Position numbers and translations under genes: made by a program
In this document: positions 8,732 through 16,798 of the stretch, in pieces
Numbering within the stretch: position 1 is the stretch's first letter
Layout: every line of letters starts with the position of its first letter
The notes under the pieces: model-generated
What the model was told of the DNA's origin: nothing
The model's input: only the letters and a program-made list of their open reading frames with translations
Database searches by the model: none
From: Alphaproteobacteria bacterium
GTDB taxonomy: Bacteria; Pseudomonadota; Alphaproteobacteria; RS24
Direction of reading: 5' to 3'
Assembly: GCA_022428185.1 (NCBI GenBank)
Contig: JAKMCZ010000286.1
Location: forward strand, 1-28,456
Length of the DNA stretch: 28,456 nucleotides

Positions 8732-9598
8732 TCAGTCTTGCGTCGGCTTACCGTCTGGTTTGGTATAATCCGTTCCGTGCTGCAAAGACGGAATTTGCCG
8801 CCGCGCCCGCGCCACCATAGTCAAATCAAGCGAACCCATAATCACCCCATCGTCATCGCCTGCTTCAGCAATAACCCGCCCCCACGGATTGACGATAAGG
8901 CTGTGACCATAAGTTTCGCGTCCGTTTTCATGGCTGCCGATTTGCGCCGGAGCGACAATAAACGCGCCGGTCTCAATTGCGCGGGCGCGCAATAAAGCAT
9001 GCCAATGCGCCTCGCCCGTCTGCTTGGTGAAAGCCGAGGGTACGAAAATCACTTCCGCCTCGGCCTCGGACAAGCGGCGATATAAATTGGGGAAACGCAA
9101 ATCATAACAAATGCTCAAGCCCAGTTTCACGCCTGTTGCCGCGTCGCCCATTTGGCTGACCACCAATCGATCACCGGCCTGATAAGTGGCGCTTTCATTA
9201 TGGCGTTCGCCATCTTCCAGTTCGACATCGAACATATGAATTTTGTCATACTGCGCCTCAACCGCGCCGTCAGGGCCAATCAGGAAGCACCGATTGACCG
9301 CCTTATCGGTTTTCTCATCGGCCAAAATCATCGAGCCGACTAGCAGATAAATCGCTTCGCTGCGCGCCAAATCCTGCAGAGCCGCCAATACCTGACTGTC
9401 GGCTTGGCGCTCCAATCGGGTTTGCATGGCGGTGCGGCTTTTTTCCATATAGGTGCAGGTTTCAGGCAGGGCGACCAGTTGAGCTCCTTGTGCCACCGCT
9501 GATTTCACCCGCGCCGCTATCACCGCCAAATTTTCGGCCGGATCGCGCGCCGTCGTCATTTGCACGCAAGCCATTTTGACATCAGAGCGATTTAGCAT
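8732..9598 (-). CDS. Carbon-nitrogen hydrolase (Nit family)
   Basis: A 288-residue member of the nitrilase superfamily that hydrolyses amide bonds. The Glu-Lys-Cys triad is visible: E46 (ALPETCTY), K119 (YDKIHMFD) and C164 (SICYDLRFP). The YDKIHMFDVEL and CYDLRFPNLYR segments resemble Nit1/Nit2-type enzymes, which repair deaminated glutathione or act as omega-amidases. The substrate cannot be fixed from sequence. AAAGGG lies 6 bases before the ATG, which directly follows the comF stop. In rhizobia a similar gene follows comF and grxC; no grxC is present here. Confidence 0.9.
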   Translation of the reverse strand: MLNRSDVKMACVQMTTARDPAENLAVIAARVKSAVAQGAQLVALPETCTYMEKSRTAMQTRLERQADSQVLAALQDLARSEAIYLLVGSMILADEKTDKAVNRCFLIGPDGAVEAQYDKIHMFDVELEDGERHNESATYQAGDRLVVSQMGDAATGVKLGLSICYDLRFPNLYRRLSEAEAEVIFVPSAFTKQTGEAHWHALLRARAIETGAFIVAPAQIGSHENGRETYGHSLIVNPWGRVIAEAGDDDGVIMGSLDLTMVARARRQIPSLQHGTDYTKPDGKPTQD

Positions 9599-9599
9599 G

Positions 9600-10391
9600 T
9601 CATACCCTTTCGGGCAGCACCACGCGCGCCGCCGTTACCACATAAATAGGCGCAGCGCCGGCACGGCGCAAGATGCGCGTCAACGCCTCAACCGTTGCCC
9701 CGGTGGTGAGCACATCATCGACCAACACCACGGCGCGACCTTTCAGCCTGTGTTGCTGGCTCTGCGGCACGGCAAATGCACCGCGCAAATTACGTTTTCG
9801 ACCGGCGCGACTGAGGCCAATTTGCTGCGCCGTCGGACGAATGCGCGCCACGACATTTTCAGCCATGCTCTGCCCGCTCAAAGCAGCAAGATGGCGACAA
9901 CTCTCCGCTGCCTGATTAAACCGTCGCCAAACCAGACGCCGCCGATGCAAAGGCACCGGCACCAACAGCGCATGGCGTGGCAGCATTTCCGGCAAACGCG
10001 CATGGATAAGTCGCGCCAAAAGTGCCGCCAATTCAGGACGGTCGCCGAATTTCATGCGCTTGATGAGTGCCGAACCACTGCCATTATAAGCAAAAGCAGC
10101 GCGCGCCTTGTCATAGCGTGGCGGTTGCGCCCGCGCCAAAGGGCATATAGTTTCCGCCCCTAAATCAACCGGCATGGGTAAACCGGTGCGCCGACATACC
10201 GGCCCGGTAATAAATTCAATATCTTGCCAACACGGCGCGCACAGGCCGTCATCATTGCCGACCGGCTGATAACAAACCGGACAGGCCGATGGCACCAGCA
10301 CATCAGCCAACAAATTATGAAGCCGGACAAGCGGCGTAAGCGGCGCATAACGGCTTTGCTTTAGTATTGTTTTTAAGGCCATTAGTGCCAT
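9600..10391 (-). CDS. comF: ComF family phosphoribosyltransferase-like protein
   Basis: The 263-residue protein has an N-terminal double zinc-ribbon (C37-x2-C40 and C51-x2-C54) and a C-terminal type I phosphoribosyltransferase fold with the PRPP-binding VVLVDDVLTTGATVEAL segment. ComF proteins take part in DNA uptake in competent bacteria; in non-competent lineages the role is unclear. The chosen ATG (10391) has a weak GCGGGC upstream; a second ATG at 10382 is possible. An open frame continues to 10457, but that would overlap the divergent methyltransferase by more than 50 bases. The gene reads into the amidohydrolase with no spacer. Confidence 0.88.
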   Translation of the reverse strand: MALMALKTILKQSRYAPLTPLVRLHNLLADVLVPSACPVCYQPVGNDDGLCAPCWQDIEFITGPVCRRTGLPMPVDLGAETICPLARAQPPRYDKARAAFAYNGSGSALIKRMKFGDRPELAALLARLIHARLPEMLPRHALLVPVPLHRRRLVWRRFNQAAESCRHLAALSGQSMAENVVARIRPTAQQIGLSRAGRKRNLRGAFAVPQSQQHRLKGRAVVLVDDVLTTGATVEALTRILRRAGAAPIYVVTAARVVLPERV

Positions 10392-10401
10392 ATTGCCCGC
10401 T

Positions 10402-11292
10402 ATGGTTCGTGAAGTCCCGCAAATTTTCGACCGCCAACGCTTGCGCCGCAATCGCACCCGCCGCGCTGCCGGTTTGCCTGACTATGATTTCTTGCTGCGC
10501 CGTGCCGCCGATGATTTGGCCGGTCGCATCGCGTTACAAAATCGCCGCTTTGAAACCGCATTGGTGCTCGGTGCTTCGGGCGGCGCGCTAAAGCGCGCCC
10601 TCAAAGATAATGGCGGCGCACGCATTGACCGATTGATTGAAAGCGATTTGACCGCCGCCCTTGTGCCACAAGGCGGTTTGGTGCTCGATGAAGAAGCCCT
10701 GCCGATAAAACCGCAAAGCCTCGATTTGGTGGTCGCGCTTTGGGGCATGCACCATGTTAATGATTTGCCGGGCATGCTGGTGCAAATTCGCCGCGCCTTG
10801 AAACCGGACGGCCTGTTTTTGGGGGCGCTACCGGGCGGCGAAAGTCTGAGCGCTTTGCGCGCGGCGTTTCTTGACCAAGAAGCAGCCCTGCTGGGCGGCG
10901 CGCAGCCACATATCCACCCATTTGCCGATTTGCAAGACTTGGCCGGACTTTTGCAGCGCGCCGGTTTTTCCTTGCCCGTCGCCGATAGCGATTTGGTCGA
11001 GGTTCGCTATCAAGACCCGTATCGTCTGCTCAATGATTTGCGCGGCATGGGCGAGGCCAATGTGCTGATGGCGCGACCGCGTCAATTTTTGCGCCGCGAT
11101 GTTTTAACCGCTGCGCTGGCTCAGTTCAGCGCGGCATCACACAAAGACGGCAAAGCCGTCGCCACTTTTGAACTTTGCTACATTGCCGGTTGGTCGCCGC
11201 ATGACGACCATAATATACGCCATGAAGAAGGCCAGCCGATAACCCGCTTTGACGAAGCGGCGCTGCCGCAAAAGCCGGAAAACGCTGATTAA
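10402..11292 (+). CDS. SAM-dependent methyltransferase, BioC/NDUFAF5-like
   Basis: The 296-residue protein starts with the family's basic PQIFDRQRLRRNR segment and carries a class I methyltransferase fold. The motif LDLVVALWGMHHVNDLPG (about 107-124) and the following ALKPDGLFLGALPGGESL match BioC-like proteins and mitochondrial NDUFAF5, an arginine hydroxylase of complex I assembly. Motif I reads VLGASGGAL (55-63), departing from the usual DxGxGxG, so SAM use is not assured. The ATG has no clear Shine-Dalgarno; a TTG at 10393 is an alternative. It diverges from comF with only 10 bases between starts and converges on mutT with overlapping stops. The C-terminal HEEGQPITRF stretch is not assigned. 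Confidence 0.83.
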   Translation: MVREVPQIFDRQRLRRNRTRRAAGLPDYDFLLRRAADDLAGRIALQNRRFETALVLGASGGALKRALKDNGGARIDRLIESDLTAALVPQGGLVLDEEALPIKPQSLDLVVALWGMHHVNDLPGMLVQIRRALKPDGLFLGALPGGESLSALRAAFLDQEAALLGGAQPHIHPFADLQDLAGLLQRAGFSLPVADSDLVEVRYQDPYRLLNDLRGMGEANVLMARPRQFLRRDVLTAALAQFSAASHKDGKAVATFELCYIAGWSPHDDHNIRHEEGQPITRFDEAALPQKPENAD

Positions 11293-11702
11293 AGCGCGTC
11301 ACGCAAAGCAGCGATGAGCGGCTTATCCGCCGCCGGCATGGGCAGGTCGAACAGCTCGCGCGGTCGCTTCCATTGTGTCTTCTGCCCTTCGCGCGGGGCA
11401 ATTTGCCCGTCCCATTTGCGACACACATAAAGCGGCATCAGCAAATGAAAATCATCATAGGCATGGCTGGCAAAACTGAGCGGTGCCAGACATGCCGCCG
11501 TCACATCAATGGATAATTCTTCTTTCAATTCACGTATCAGAGCCGCTTCAGGCGTTTCATGCGGCTCAACCTTGCCGCCCGGAAACTCCCATAGACCGGC
11601 CATCGTCTTACCCGACGGTCGCTCCGCAACCAGCACGCGCCCATCGCCATCGACCAGCGCGCATGCGACGACCAGAATGAGATTAGCTTCGATAGTCGGC
11701 AT
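11289..11702 (-). CDS. mutT: Nudix hydrolase, 8-oxo-dGTP diphosphatase
   Basis: MutT clears oxidised 8-oxo-dGTP from the nucleotide pool and prevents A:T to C:G transversions. The 137-residue protein has the complete Nudix box from G43 to I65 (GGKVEPHE ... RELKEELSI), with Ser in place of the penultimate Gly, and the WEFPGGK segment typical of MutT. I chose the ATG at 11702, which gives the usual short stretch before LILVVACALVD; an ATG at 11720 would add 6 residues. Both starts lie inside the end of argJ, so translation is likely coupled. Its stop overlaps that of the convergent methyltransferase in a TTAA. Confidence 0.92.
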   Translation of the reverse strand: MPTIEANLILVVACALVDGDGRVLVAERPSGKTMAGLWEFPGGKVEPHETPEAALIRELKEELSIDVTAACLAPLSFASHAYDDFHLLMPLYVCRKWDGQIAPREGQKTQWKRPRELFDLPMPAADKPLIAALRDAL

Positions 11703-12954
11703 TGATTGATATATAGCCATGCGTCAAATCGCTTGCCCAAATGCGTGCGCGGCCTTTGCCTTGCTTCACGCCGACATTGACGGCAATCGAAATTTCCTTG
11801 TTCTTCATATGGCGCGCCACCGGCGCTTCCTTATAGCCGGGCACAACCTTGCCGCCGCGCGCAACTTTAATGCCGCCAATAGAAATGGCGAGCCGGTCGC
11901 GCTCGGCTTTTTCGCCCGATTTACCTACCGCCATAACGATGCGACCCCAATTGGCGTCTGCACCGGCAATCGCGGTTTTGACCAGAGGTGAGTTGCCGAT
12001 AGCCAACCCGATGCGCCGCGCCGCTGCGTCATTTTCTGCGCCGCTGACCTCAATGGTCATCAGCTTAGACGCGCCCTCACCGTCGCGCGCCACTTGCTCG
12101 GCAAGGTTTTGCATTATGTCGGCCAGCGCTTTTTTGACCCCAGCAAGACGTTTGTCATTGGCGCTCTTTACCGCCGCGCCGTTGATTTTCACCGCGCCCG
12201 TAGCAGCCAAAAAACACGTGTCTGATGTCGACGTGTCGCTATCGACCGTGACGCAATTAAAGCTGTCAGCATTTGCCTCTTGCAAAAGCTTTTGTAGCAC
12301 AGATACAGGCAGAGCCGCATCGGTGAAAATAAATGCCAGCATGGTCGCCATATCAGGCGCAATCATGCCTGACCCTTTGGCAATGCCGGTCAGCGTCACT
12401 GTTTGGTTGCCGAATTTTGCCGTTGCGCTGGTCAATTTGGGAAATGTATCAGTGGTCATGATCGCGCGCGCCGCGCTTTGCCATTTGTTTTCCTTATCGG
12501 TTTTTTTAGCCTTTTTGTTGTCGCCTGTCTCAAGCGCTTTGAGCAGCGGTTTGGTCTCCAGCGTCTCGCCGATAACGCCGGTTGATGCGATCAGAACCTG
12601 TTCGGCCCGACAGCCGATTTTTTTCGCCGCCGCCGTGGCCGTCAGTGCGGCAGCTTTGGCACCGGCTTGACCGGTAAACGCATTGGCATTGCCCGCATTG
12701 ACCAAAATGGCGCGGGCGCGGCCTTTCGAGCTGATGAGATTGGCGCGCGACAAATCAACCGCCGCCGAGGGCATTTTCGATTTGGTAAAAACCCCTGCGA
12801 CAGTGGCCGTGTCGTTAAGCTCAATGAGCAAAAAATCATCGCGCCGCTTATAACGCGCGCCGCTAGCCATGACATGGAGGCGCAGCCCCGATAAAGCTTT
12901 CGGCTTGGCAATGCGTTTGGGCGCGAGTGGCGAGCGGATAATTTTCGGCGCCAT
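11683..12954 (-). CDS. argJ: Bifunctional glutamate N-acetyltransferase / amino-acid acetyltransferase
   Basis: ArgJ recycles the acetyl group from N-acetylornithine to glutamate and may also use acetyl-CoA, in arginine synthesis. It self-cleaves into two chains before a threonine nucleophile; the site is visible as KGSGMIAPDMATMLAF with T204. The 423-residue length is close to the norm. The ATG at 12954 has GGGA 8 bases upstream and follows the parvulin stop by 13 bases. A lysine-rich stretch at about 146-158 (DNKKAKKTDKENK) lies where many homologues have a short neutral loop, before the conserved AARAIMTTDTFPK. The product overlaps mutT at its 3' end. Confidence 0.96.
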   Translation of the reverse strand: MAPKIIRSPLAPKRIAKPKALSGLRLHVMASGARYKRRDDFLLIELNDTATVAGVFTKSKMPSAAVDLSRANLISSKGRARAILVNAGNANAFTGQAGAKAAALTATAAAKKIGCRAEQVLIASTGVIGETLETKPLLKALETGDNKKAKKTDKENKWQSAARAIMTTDTFPKLTSATAKFGNQTVTLTGIAKGSGMIAPDMATMLAFIFTDAALPVSVLQKLLQEANADSFNCVTVDSDTSTSDTCFLAATGAVKINGAAVKSANDKRLAGVKKALADIMQNLAEQVARDGEGASKLMTIEVSGAENDAAARRIGLAIGNSPLVKTAIAGADANWGRIVMAVGKSGEKAERDRLAISIGGIKVARGGKVVPGYKEAPVARHMKNKEISIAVNVGVKQGKGRARIWASDLTHGYISINADYRS

Positions 12955-12967
12955 TATTTTTGTCCCG

Positions 12968-13798
12968 TCATTCGCTGCTGGGCGAGGTATTGACGAAAAC
13001 CACATCGGCACCTTCGCGCATTTCATCATATAAAGCGCGCCGCGCTTCGCTGATGAGAATTTGAAAAATCTGGTCGCGCACATCATCAATCGGCGGTGTC
13101 GGCTTGGTGCGCCGGTCTTCGACCTTAATCACATGCCAGCCAAATTGGGTTTTGACCGGCTCAGAAATCTTGCCCTTTTTCAGCTTGAAGGCAGCTTCGG
13201 AAAACGGCGCAACCATTGCGTCCTTATCAAAATAACCCAAATCACCGCCGCCGGCACCGCTTGGCCCTTTGGAGCGTTTTTTGGCAAGCTCGACAAAATC
13301 ACCACCATTTTTTATCGCTGCAATTACGGCGTCGGCTTCATCTTTATTGTCGAGCAAGATATGGCGCGCGCGCACTTCTTCCTGCCTCGGGCCGTTGACG
13401 ATATTTTCTTTATAGTAAGTATCAACCGCATCTTCATTGACCCGCTGCATCAGCAATTGTCCGATATAGACATCTTGCAGTGCTTTTTGCGTCATAAATT
13501 CAATCCGCTTACCGACCTCTTCGTCGCTGTCCAGTCCCGCTTCACGCGCCGCTTTGGCCGCCAAAATGCGGTCAACCATATAGCCGACCAAGGTTTCAAA
13601 ACGCTGGCGTTCAGGCAATTGGCCGACCAGTCCGATAAGCTCGTCTTCAGCCAGGGAAATATCATCATAGGTAATGGCAATGCCGTTAACGGTCGCGACC
13701 GTATTGGCCGGCAGGTCTTGCGCCCATGCGCCGGAAAACGGCGCAGCGGAAAAAGCCAGCGCCAAACATAATTTACTGATTATTAACCGGAACTGCAT
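12968..13798 (-). CDS. Periplasmic parvulin-type peptidyl-prolyl isomerase
   Basis: The 276-residue protein has a signal peptide (about 1-26, ending AWA before QD), an N-terminal chaperone-like helical part, and a PpiC rotamase domain at about 140-228 with RARHILL, GGDLGYF and FGWHVIKVED. It should fold exported proteins in the periplasm. I chose the ATG at 13798 because AGGTGA lies just upstream and the signal peptide begins there; an upstream TTG-ATG pair (13819, 13816) is less likely. Placement opposite secA, the export motor, is a recurring alphaproteobacterial arrangement. A specific name (PpiC, PrsA or SurA) cannot be settled. Confidence 0.92.
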   Translation of the reverse strand: MQFRLIISKLCLALAFSAAPFSGAWAQDLPANTVATVNGIAITYDDISLAEDELIGLVGQLPERQRFETLVGYMVDRILAAKAAREAGLDSDEEVGKRIEFMTQKALQDVYIGQLLMQRVNEDAVDTYYKENIVNGPRQEEVRARHILLDNKDEADAVIAAIKNGGDFVELAKKRSKGPSGAGGGDLGYFDKDAMVAPFSEAAFKLKKGKISEPVKTQFGWHVIKVEDRRTKPTPPIDDVRDQIFQILISEARRALYDEMREGADVVFVNTSPSSE

Positions 13799-13850
13799 TA
13801 ACTCACCTTTCGTCATCAATCGGGCTGCATATTGAAGCCGTGAGGGCGAT

Positions 13851-13877
13851 TTAACAAGTGGTTTTGCGTGTTATGGT
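13851..13877 (+). promoter_or_regulatory. Possible secA promoter
   Basis: TTAACA (13851-13856) and TATGGT (13872-13877) resemble -35 and -10 boxes but are only 15 bases apart, which is short. If real, transcription would begin near 13884, leaving a leader of about 180 bases before secA. The same bases on the other strand (TTGTTA) could serve the parvulin gene. This is a weak call. Confidence 0.2.
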
Positions 13878-13880
13878 AAG

Positions 13881-14054
13881 ATGTTGAGAACAAAGCCCCC
13901 TTCCTCGCTATGCGCCGAGTCTAAGCCGGTGCAAATGGCTTCGCCAATTGACATGCGCGTCGGCGTTCCCTACATCAGCTTGTGGCCTGTCGCCCATACC
14001 CTAAAGCTTATTTTCGGCGGGGTGCGCGGCGCGCGGCCCAATGAGGTTTTTTGA
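13881..14054 (+). CDS. Possible 57-residue leader peptide upstream of secA
   Basis: An uninterrupted frame begins at ATG 13881 and stops with TGA at 14052-14054, overlapping the GAGG ribosome site of secA (14053-14056). Internal ATGs at 13935 and 13953 would give 39 or 33 residues. The C-terminal part contains a hydrophobic run (VGVPYISLWPVAHTLKLIF) followed by GGVRGARPNEVF. A Gly-Ile-Arg-Ala-Gly-Pro tail is the arrest motif of E. coli SecM, also encoded upstream of secA, so the resemblance is suggestive but not a match. No strong Shine-Dalgarno precedes any of the three ATGs, and its Tyr, Ile, Asp and Phe codons (TAC, ATC, GAC, TTC) are less typical of the neighbouring genes. It may be chance. 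Confidence 0.27.
   Translation: MLRTKPPSSLCAESKPVQMASPIDMRVGVPYISLWPVAHTLKLIFGGVRGARPNEVF
13932..13950 (+). promoter_or_regulatory. First hairpin in the secA leader
   Basis: CAAATGGC and GCCAATTG pair over 8 positions with one A-A mismatch around a TTC loop. It contains the internal ATG at 13935 of the possible leader frame. Alone it is weak evidence; it gains interest beside the second hairpin nearer the secA ribosome site. Confidence 0.3.
14019..14039 (+). promoter_or_regulatory. GC-rich hairpin just upstream of the secA ribosome site
   Basis: GGGGTGCGC pairs with GCGCGGCCC at 8 of 9 positions (one G-G mismatch, one T-G wobble) around a GGC loop. The stem ends 13 bases before the secA GAGG box and lies within the last codons of the possible leader frame, over the Gly-Gly-Val-Arg-Gly-Ala-Arg-Pro codons. 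A ribosome in this frame would melt it. Control of secA is inference. Confidence 0.4.
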
Positions 14055-14061
14055 GGTTCAT

Positions 14062-16731
14062 ATGCTCGGTCTAACATCAATCGCGAAGCGTTTCTTCGGC
14101 TCGGCCAATAGCCGCAAGCTACGAAGCTATTCGAGCCGATTGGCAAAAATAAACGCGCTGGAAGCCGATTTCGAGCAATTGGACGATGCCGCGCTAAAAG
14201 CCAAAACAGATGAATTTAAAAGCCGCCTCGCCAATGGCGAGACGCTGAACGATATTTTGGAAGAAGCCTTTGCCGCCGTGCGTGAAGCCGCGCGTCGCAC
14301 ATTGGGCCAGCGCCATTATGATGTGCAAATTATTGGCGGCATGGTGTTGCATGATGGTGCCATTTCAGAAATGAAAACCGGCGAGGGCAAAACACTGGTC
14401 GCCACATTGCCGTGTTATTTGAACGCGCTGTCGGGTCGCCCCGTGCATGTGGTTACGGTGAACGATTATCTGGCCCAGCGCGATGCCGATTGGATGCGCG
14501 TTGTGCACGAAGCCTTAGGGCTAAGCGTCGGCTGCATTGTGCATGATATGGACGATGAAGCGCGCAAAGAAGCTTACAATGCCGACATCACCTATGGCAC
14601 GAATAATGAGCTGGGCTTTGATTATTTGCGAGACAATATGAAATATGCGCGCGCCGAAATGTGCCAACGTGGTCACGGCTTTGCCATTGTCGATGAGGTG
14701 GACAGTATTCTGGTTGATGAGGCGCGCACGCCGCTGATTATTTCCGGCCCGTTGGAAGACCGAACCGACCTTTATGTCGGCATTGACAAGCTGCTGCCGC
14801 ATTTGGACGAGGCCGATTACGAACTCGACGAGAAAACCAAAACCGTCAACCTGTCAGATGACGGCAATGAGCATATGGAAAAGCTGCTGATTGAAAACGA
14901 CTTTATGGAACAAGACGCTTCGATTTACGACATTCAAAATGTCACTTTGGTGCATCACGTCACCAATGCCTTGCGCGCCCATATTCTGTTTCAAAAAGAC
15001 CGCGACTATATTGTGCGCGGCGTGGGCGATGCCGGTCAGGTTATCATTATCGATGAATTTACCGGTCGCATGATGGAGGGGCGTCGTTTTTCTGACGGCT
15101 TGCATCAGGCTTTGGAGGCGAAAGAAAGCGTAGCCATTCAGCCGGAAAACCAAACCCTTGCCAGCGTTACTTTTCAAAATTATTTCCGCCTTTATGAAAC
15201 CCTATCGGGCATGACCGGCACGGCGCTGACCGAGGCGGAAGAATTTATGGATATTTACGGCCTCGATGTGGTTGAAATTCCGACCAATACTGAAATTTCG
15301 CGTCTCGACGAAGATGATGCGATTTACCGCACGGCGGCGGAAAAAACCGATGCGATTATCGAACTGGTCAGCGAATGTCAGGAAAAAAATCAACCGGTGC
15401 TGGTCGGCACGACCTCGATTGATAAGTCTGAAGAACTGTCTGCGGCCCTGAAAGCCAAGAAGATTAAGCATAATGTTTTGAATGCGCGCTATCACGAACA
15501 AGAAGCGCAAATCATCGCGCAGGCCGGCGTGCCCGGCGCGGTCACCATCGCCACCAATATGGCCGGTCGCGGCACTGATATTCAATTGGGCGGCAATCTG
15601 GATATGCGTTTGGCGCAAGAGGCCGACAATGATGACAAAAAGCGCGATGCGATTACCGCCGAAGTGGAAAAGCTGAAAGCGCAAGCGCTTGAAGCGGGCG
15701 GGCTGTGCGTTGTCGGCACAGAGCGCCATGAGAGCCGCCGCATTGACAATCAGTTGCGTGGCCGTTCAGGCCGTCAGGGCGACCCCGGTCGGTCGTGCTT
15801 CTTCCTCAGTCTGGAAGATGATTTGATGCGCATTTTCGGCACTGACCGCATGGATAGCATGTTGCAGCGTCTGGGTCTGAAAGAGGGTGAATCGATTGTC
15901 CACCCGTGGATCAACAAAGCATTGGAGCGCGCGCAGCAAAAAGTTGAAGCGCGCAATTTCGACATTCGCAAAAATATTTTGAAATATGATGATGTGATGA
16001 ACGACCAACGCAAAGTGGTGTTCGAGCAGCGTCTTGAGTTTATGGAAGCCGAAAGCGTTGATGACACCATCACCATGATGCGCCATCAGACGATTGACGA
16101 AATGTTAGAGACCCATATTCCGGCTAAAGCCTATGCCGAGCAATGGGACATGGACGGGCTTGATGAAGCGGTAAAAGACGTGTTTGCGCTGGAACTGCCT
16201 TTGCAAGATTGGGCCGGCGAAGAAGGTATTGCCGACGAAGAAATCGCCGAGCGTCTATATGATAATTCAGACCGCTTCATGGCTGGCCGCGCGGTCGAGC
16301 TTGGCCCCGATATTATCCGGCAGGTTGAAAAATCCATCTTACTGCAAACCCTCGACCAGCATTGGCGCGAGCATTTGGTGACATTGGAGCATTTGCGCCA
16401 AATTGTTGGCTTACGCGGCATCGGCCAACGCGACCCGCTGGCCGAATTCAAGCTCGAAGCCTTTACCCTGTTTTCCGATTTGCTGACCGGGCTGCGCCGC
16501 GATGTCATTCGTTATTTAAGCCGCGTGCAGGTTGAGACCCGCCCGCCCGAATTGGCCGTGCCTGAAATGGCTGAGCCTGTTTCCGCTGATGCAGGCGCGC
16601 CCGGCGGCGACGCGGCTGTCGGTGCCGCCATGCCAAATGGGGGCGATGCGTTTGGCAAAGTCGGACGCAACCAACCTTGCCCATGCGGCTCGGGCAAAAA
16701 ATACAAACATTGCCACGGCGCGGTGCGCTAA
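14062..16731 (+). CDS. secA: Preprotein translocase ATPase subunit SecA
   Basis: SecA is the ATPase motor that drives unfolded preproteins through SecYEG. The 889-residue protein has Walker A MKTGEGKT at 104-111, the DEAD-like DEVD at 211-214, the helical scaffold and wing domains, and a C-terminal zinc motif CPCGSGKKYKHC that binds SecB and phospholipid. The start at 14062 gives the family's MLGLTSIAKRFFGSANSRK, with GAGG 5 bases upstream; an ATG at 14041 would add 7 unmatched residues. It diverges from a periplasmic foldase gene. The leader contains a candidate regulatory reading frame and two hairpins. Confidence 0.98.
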   Translation: MLGLTSIAKRFFGSANSRKLRSYSSRLAKINALEADFEQLDDAALKAKTDEFKSRLANGETLNDILEEAFAAVREAARRTLGQRHYDVQIIGGMVLHDGAISEMKTGEGKTLVATLPCYLNALSGRPVHVVTVNDYLAQRDADWMRVVHEALGLSVGCIVHDMDDEARKEAYNADITYGTNNELGFDYLRDNMKYARAEMCQRGHGFAIVDEVDSILVDEARTPLIISGPLEDRTDLYVGIDKLLPHLDEADYELDEKTKTVNLSDDGNEHMEKLLIENDFMEQDASIYDIQNVTLVHHVTNALRAHILFQKDRDYIVRGVGDAGQVIIIDEFTGRMMEGRRFSDGLHQALEAKESVAIQPENQTLASVTFQNYFRLYETLSGMTGTALTEAEEFMDIYGLDVVEIPTNTEISRLDEDDAIYRTAAEKTDAIIELVSECQEKNQPVLVGTTSIDKSEELSAALKAKKIKHNVLNARYHEQEAQIIAQAGVPGAVTIATNMAGRGTDIQLGGNLDMRLAQEADNDDKKRDAITAEVEKLKAQALEAGGLCVVGTERHESRRIDNQLRGRSGRQGDPGRSCFFLSLEDDLMRIFGTDRMDSMLQRLGLKEGESIVHPWINKALERAQQKVEARNFDIRKNILKYDDVMNDQRKVVFEQRLEFMEAESVDDTITMMRHQTIDEMLETHIPAKAYAEQWDMDGLDEAVKDVFALELPLQDWAGEEGIADEEIAERLYDNSDRFMAGRAVELGPDIIRQVEKSILLQTLDQHWREHLVTLEHLRQIVGLRGIGQRDPLAEFKLEAFTLFSDLLTGLRRDVIRYLSRVQVETRPPELAVPEMAEPVSADAGAPGGDAAVGAAMPNGGDAFGKVGRNQPCPCGSGKKYKHCHGAVR

Positions 16732-16773
16732 GGGCTTTGAGAAACCGCTTGTCAAAATTGCTGATGTGATTTT

Positions 16774-16798
16774 CACTGTCACCCAAAGGGAGACAGTG
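16774..16798 (+). promoter_or_regulatory. Hairpin enclosing the ribosome site of the epoxide hydrolase gene
   Basis: CACTGTC (16774-16780) and GACAGTG (16792-16798) are perfect inverted repeats. Inside them CCC pairs with GGG around an AAA loop, leaving one A-A mismatch. The GGGAG Shine-Dalgarno forms the 3' arm and the ATG follows immediately. In RNA this could block initiation; in DNA the dyad could be an operator. Both are inference from symmetry and position. Confidence 0.55.

Noticed and set aside
11849..12670. A 273-codon plus-strand open frame opposite argJ
   Set aside because: It is antisense to a well-conserved argJ and its Ala/Ser-rich product has no family features.
13061..13771. 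A 236-codon plus-strand open frame opposite the parvulin gene
   Set aside because: The minus strand encodes a signal peptide and an intact rotamase domain; the antisense product is a shadow.
16719..16747. GCGGT and ACCGC arms after secA as an intrinsic terminator
   Set aside because: The stem is 5 pairs with a loop of about 19 bases and is not followed by a run of T.
16532..16798. In-frame N-terminal extension of the epoxide hydrolase into secA
   Set aside because: It would overlap the zinc-motif codons of secA, lacks family similarity, and a good ribosome site precedes ATG 16799.
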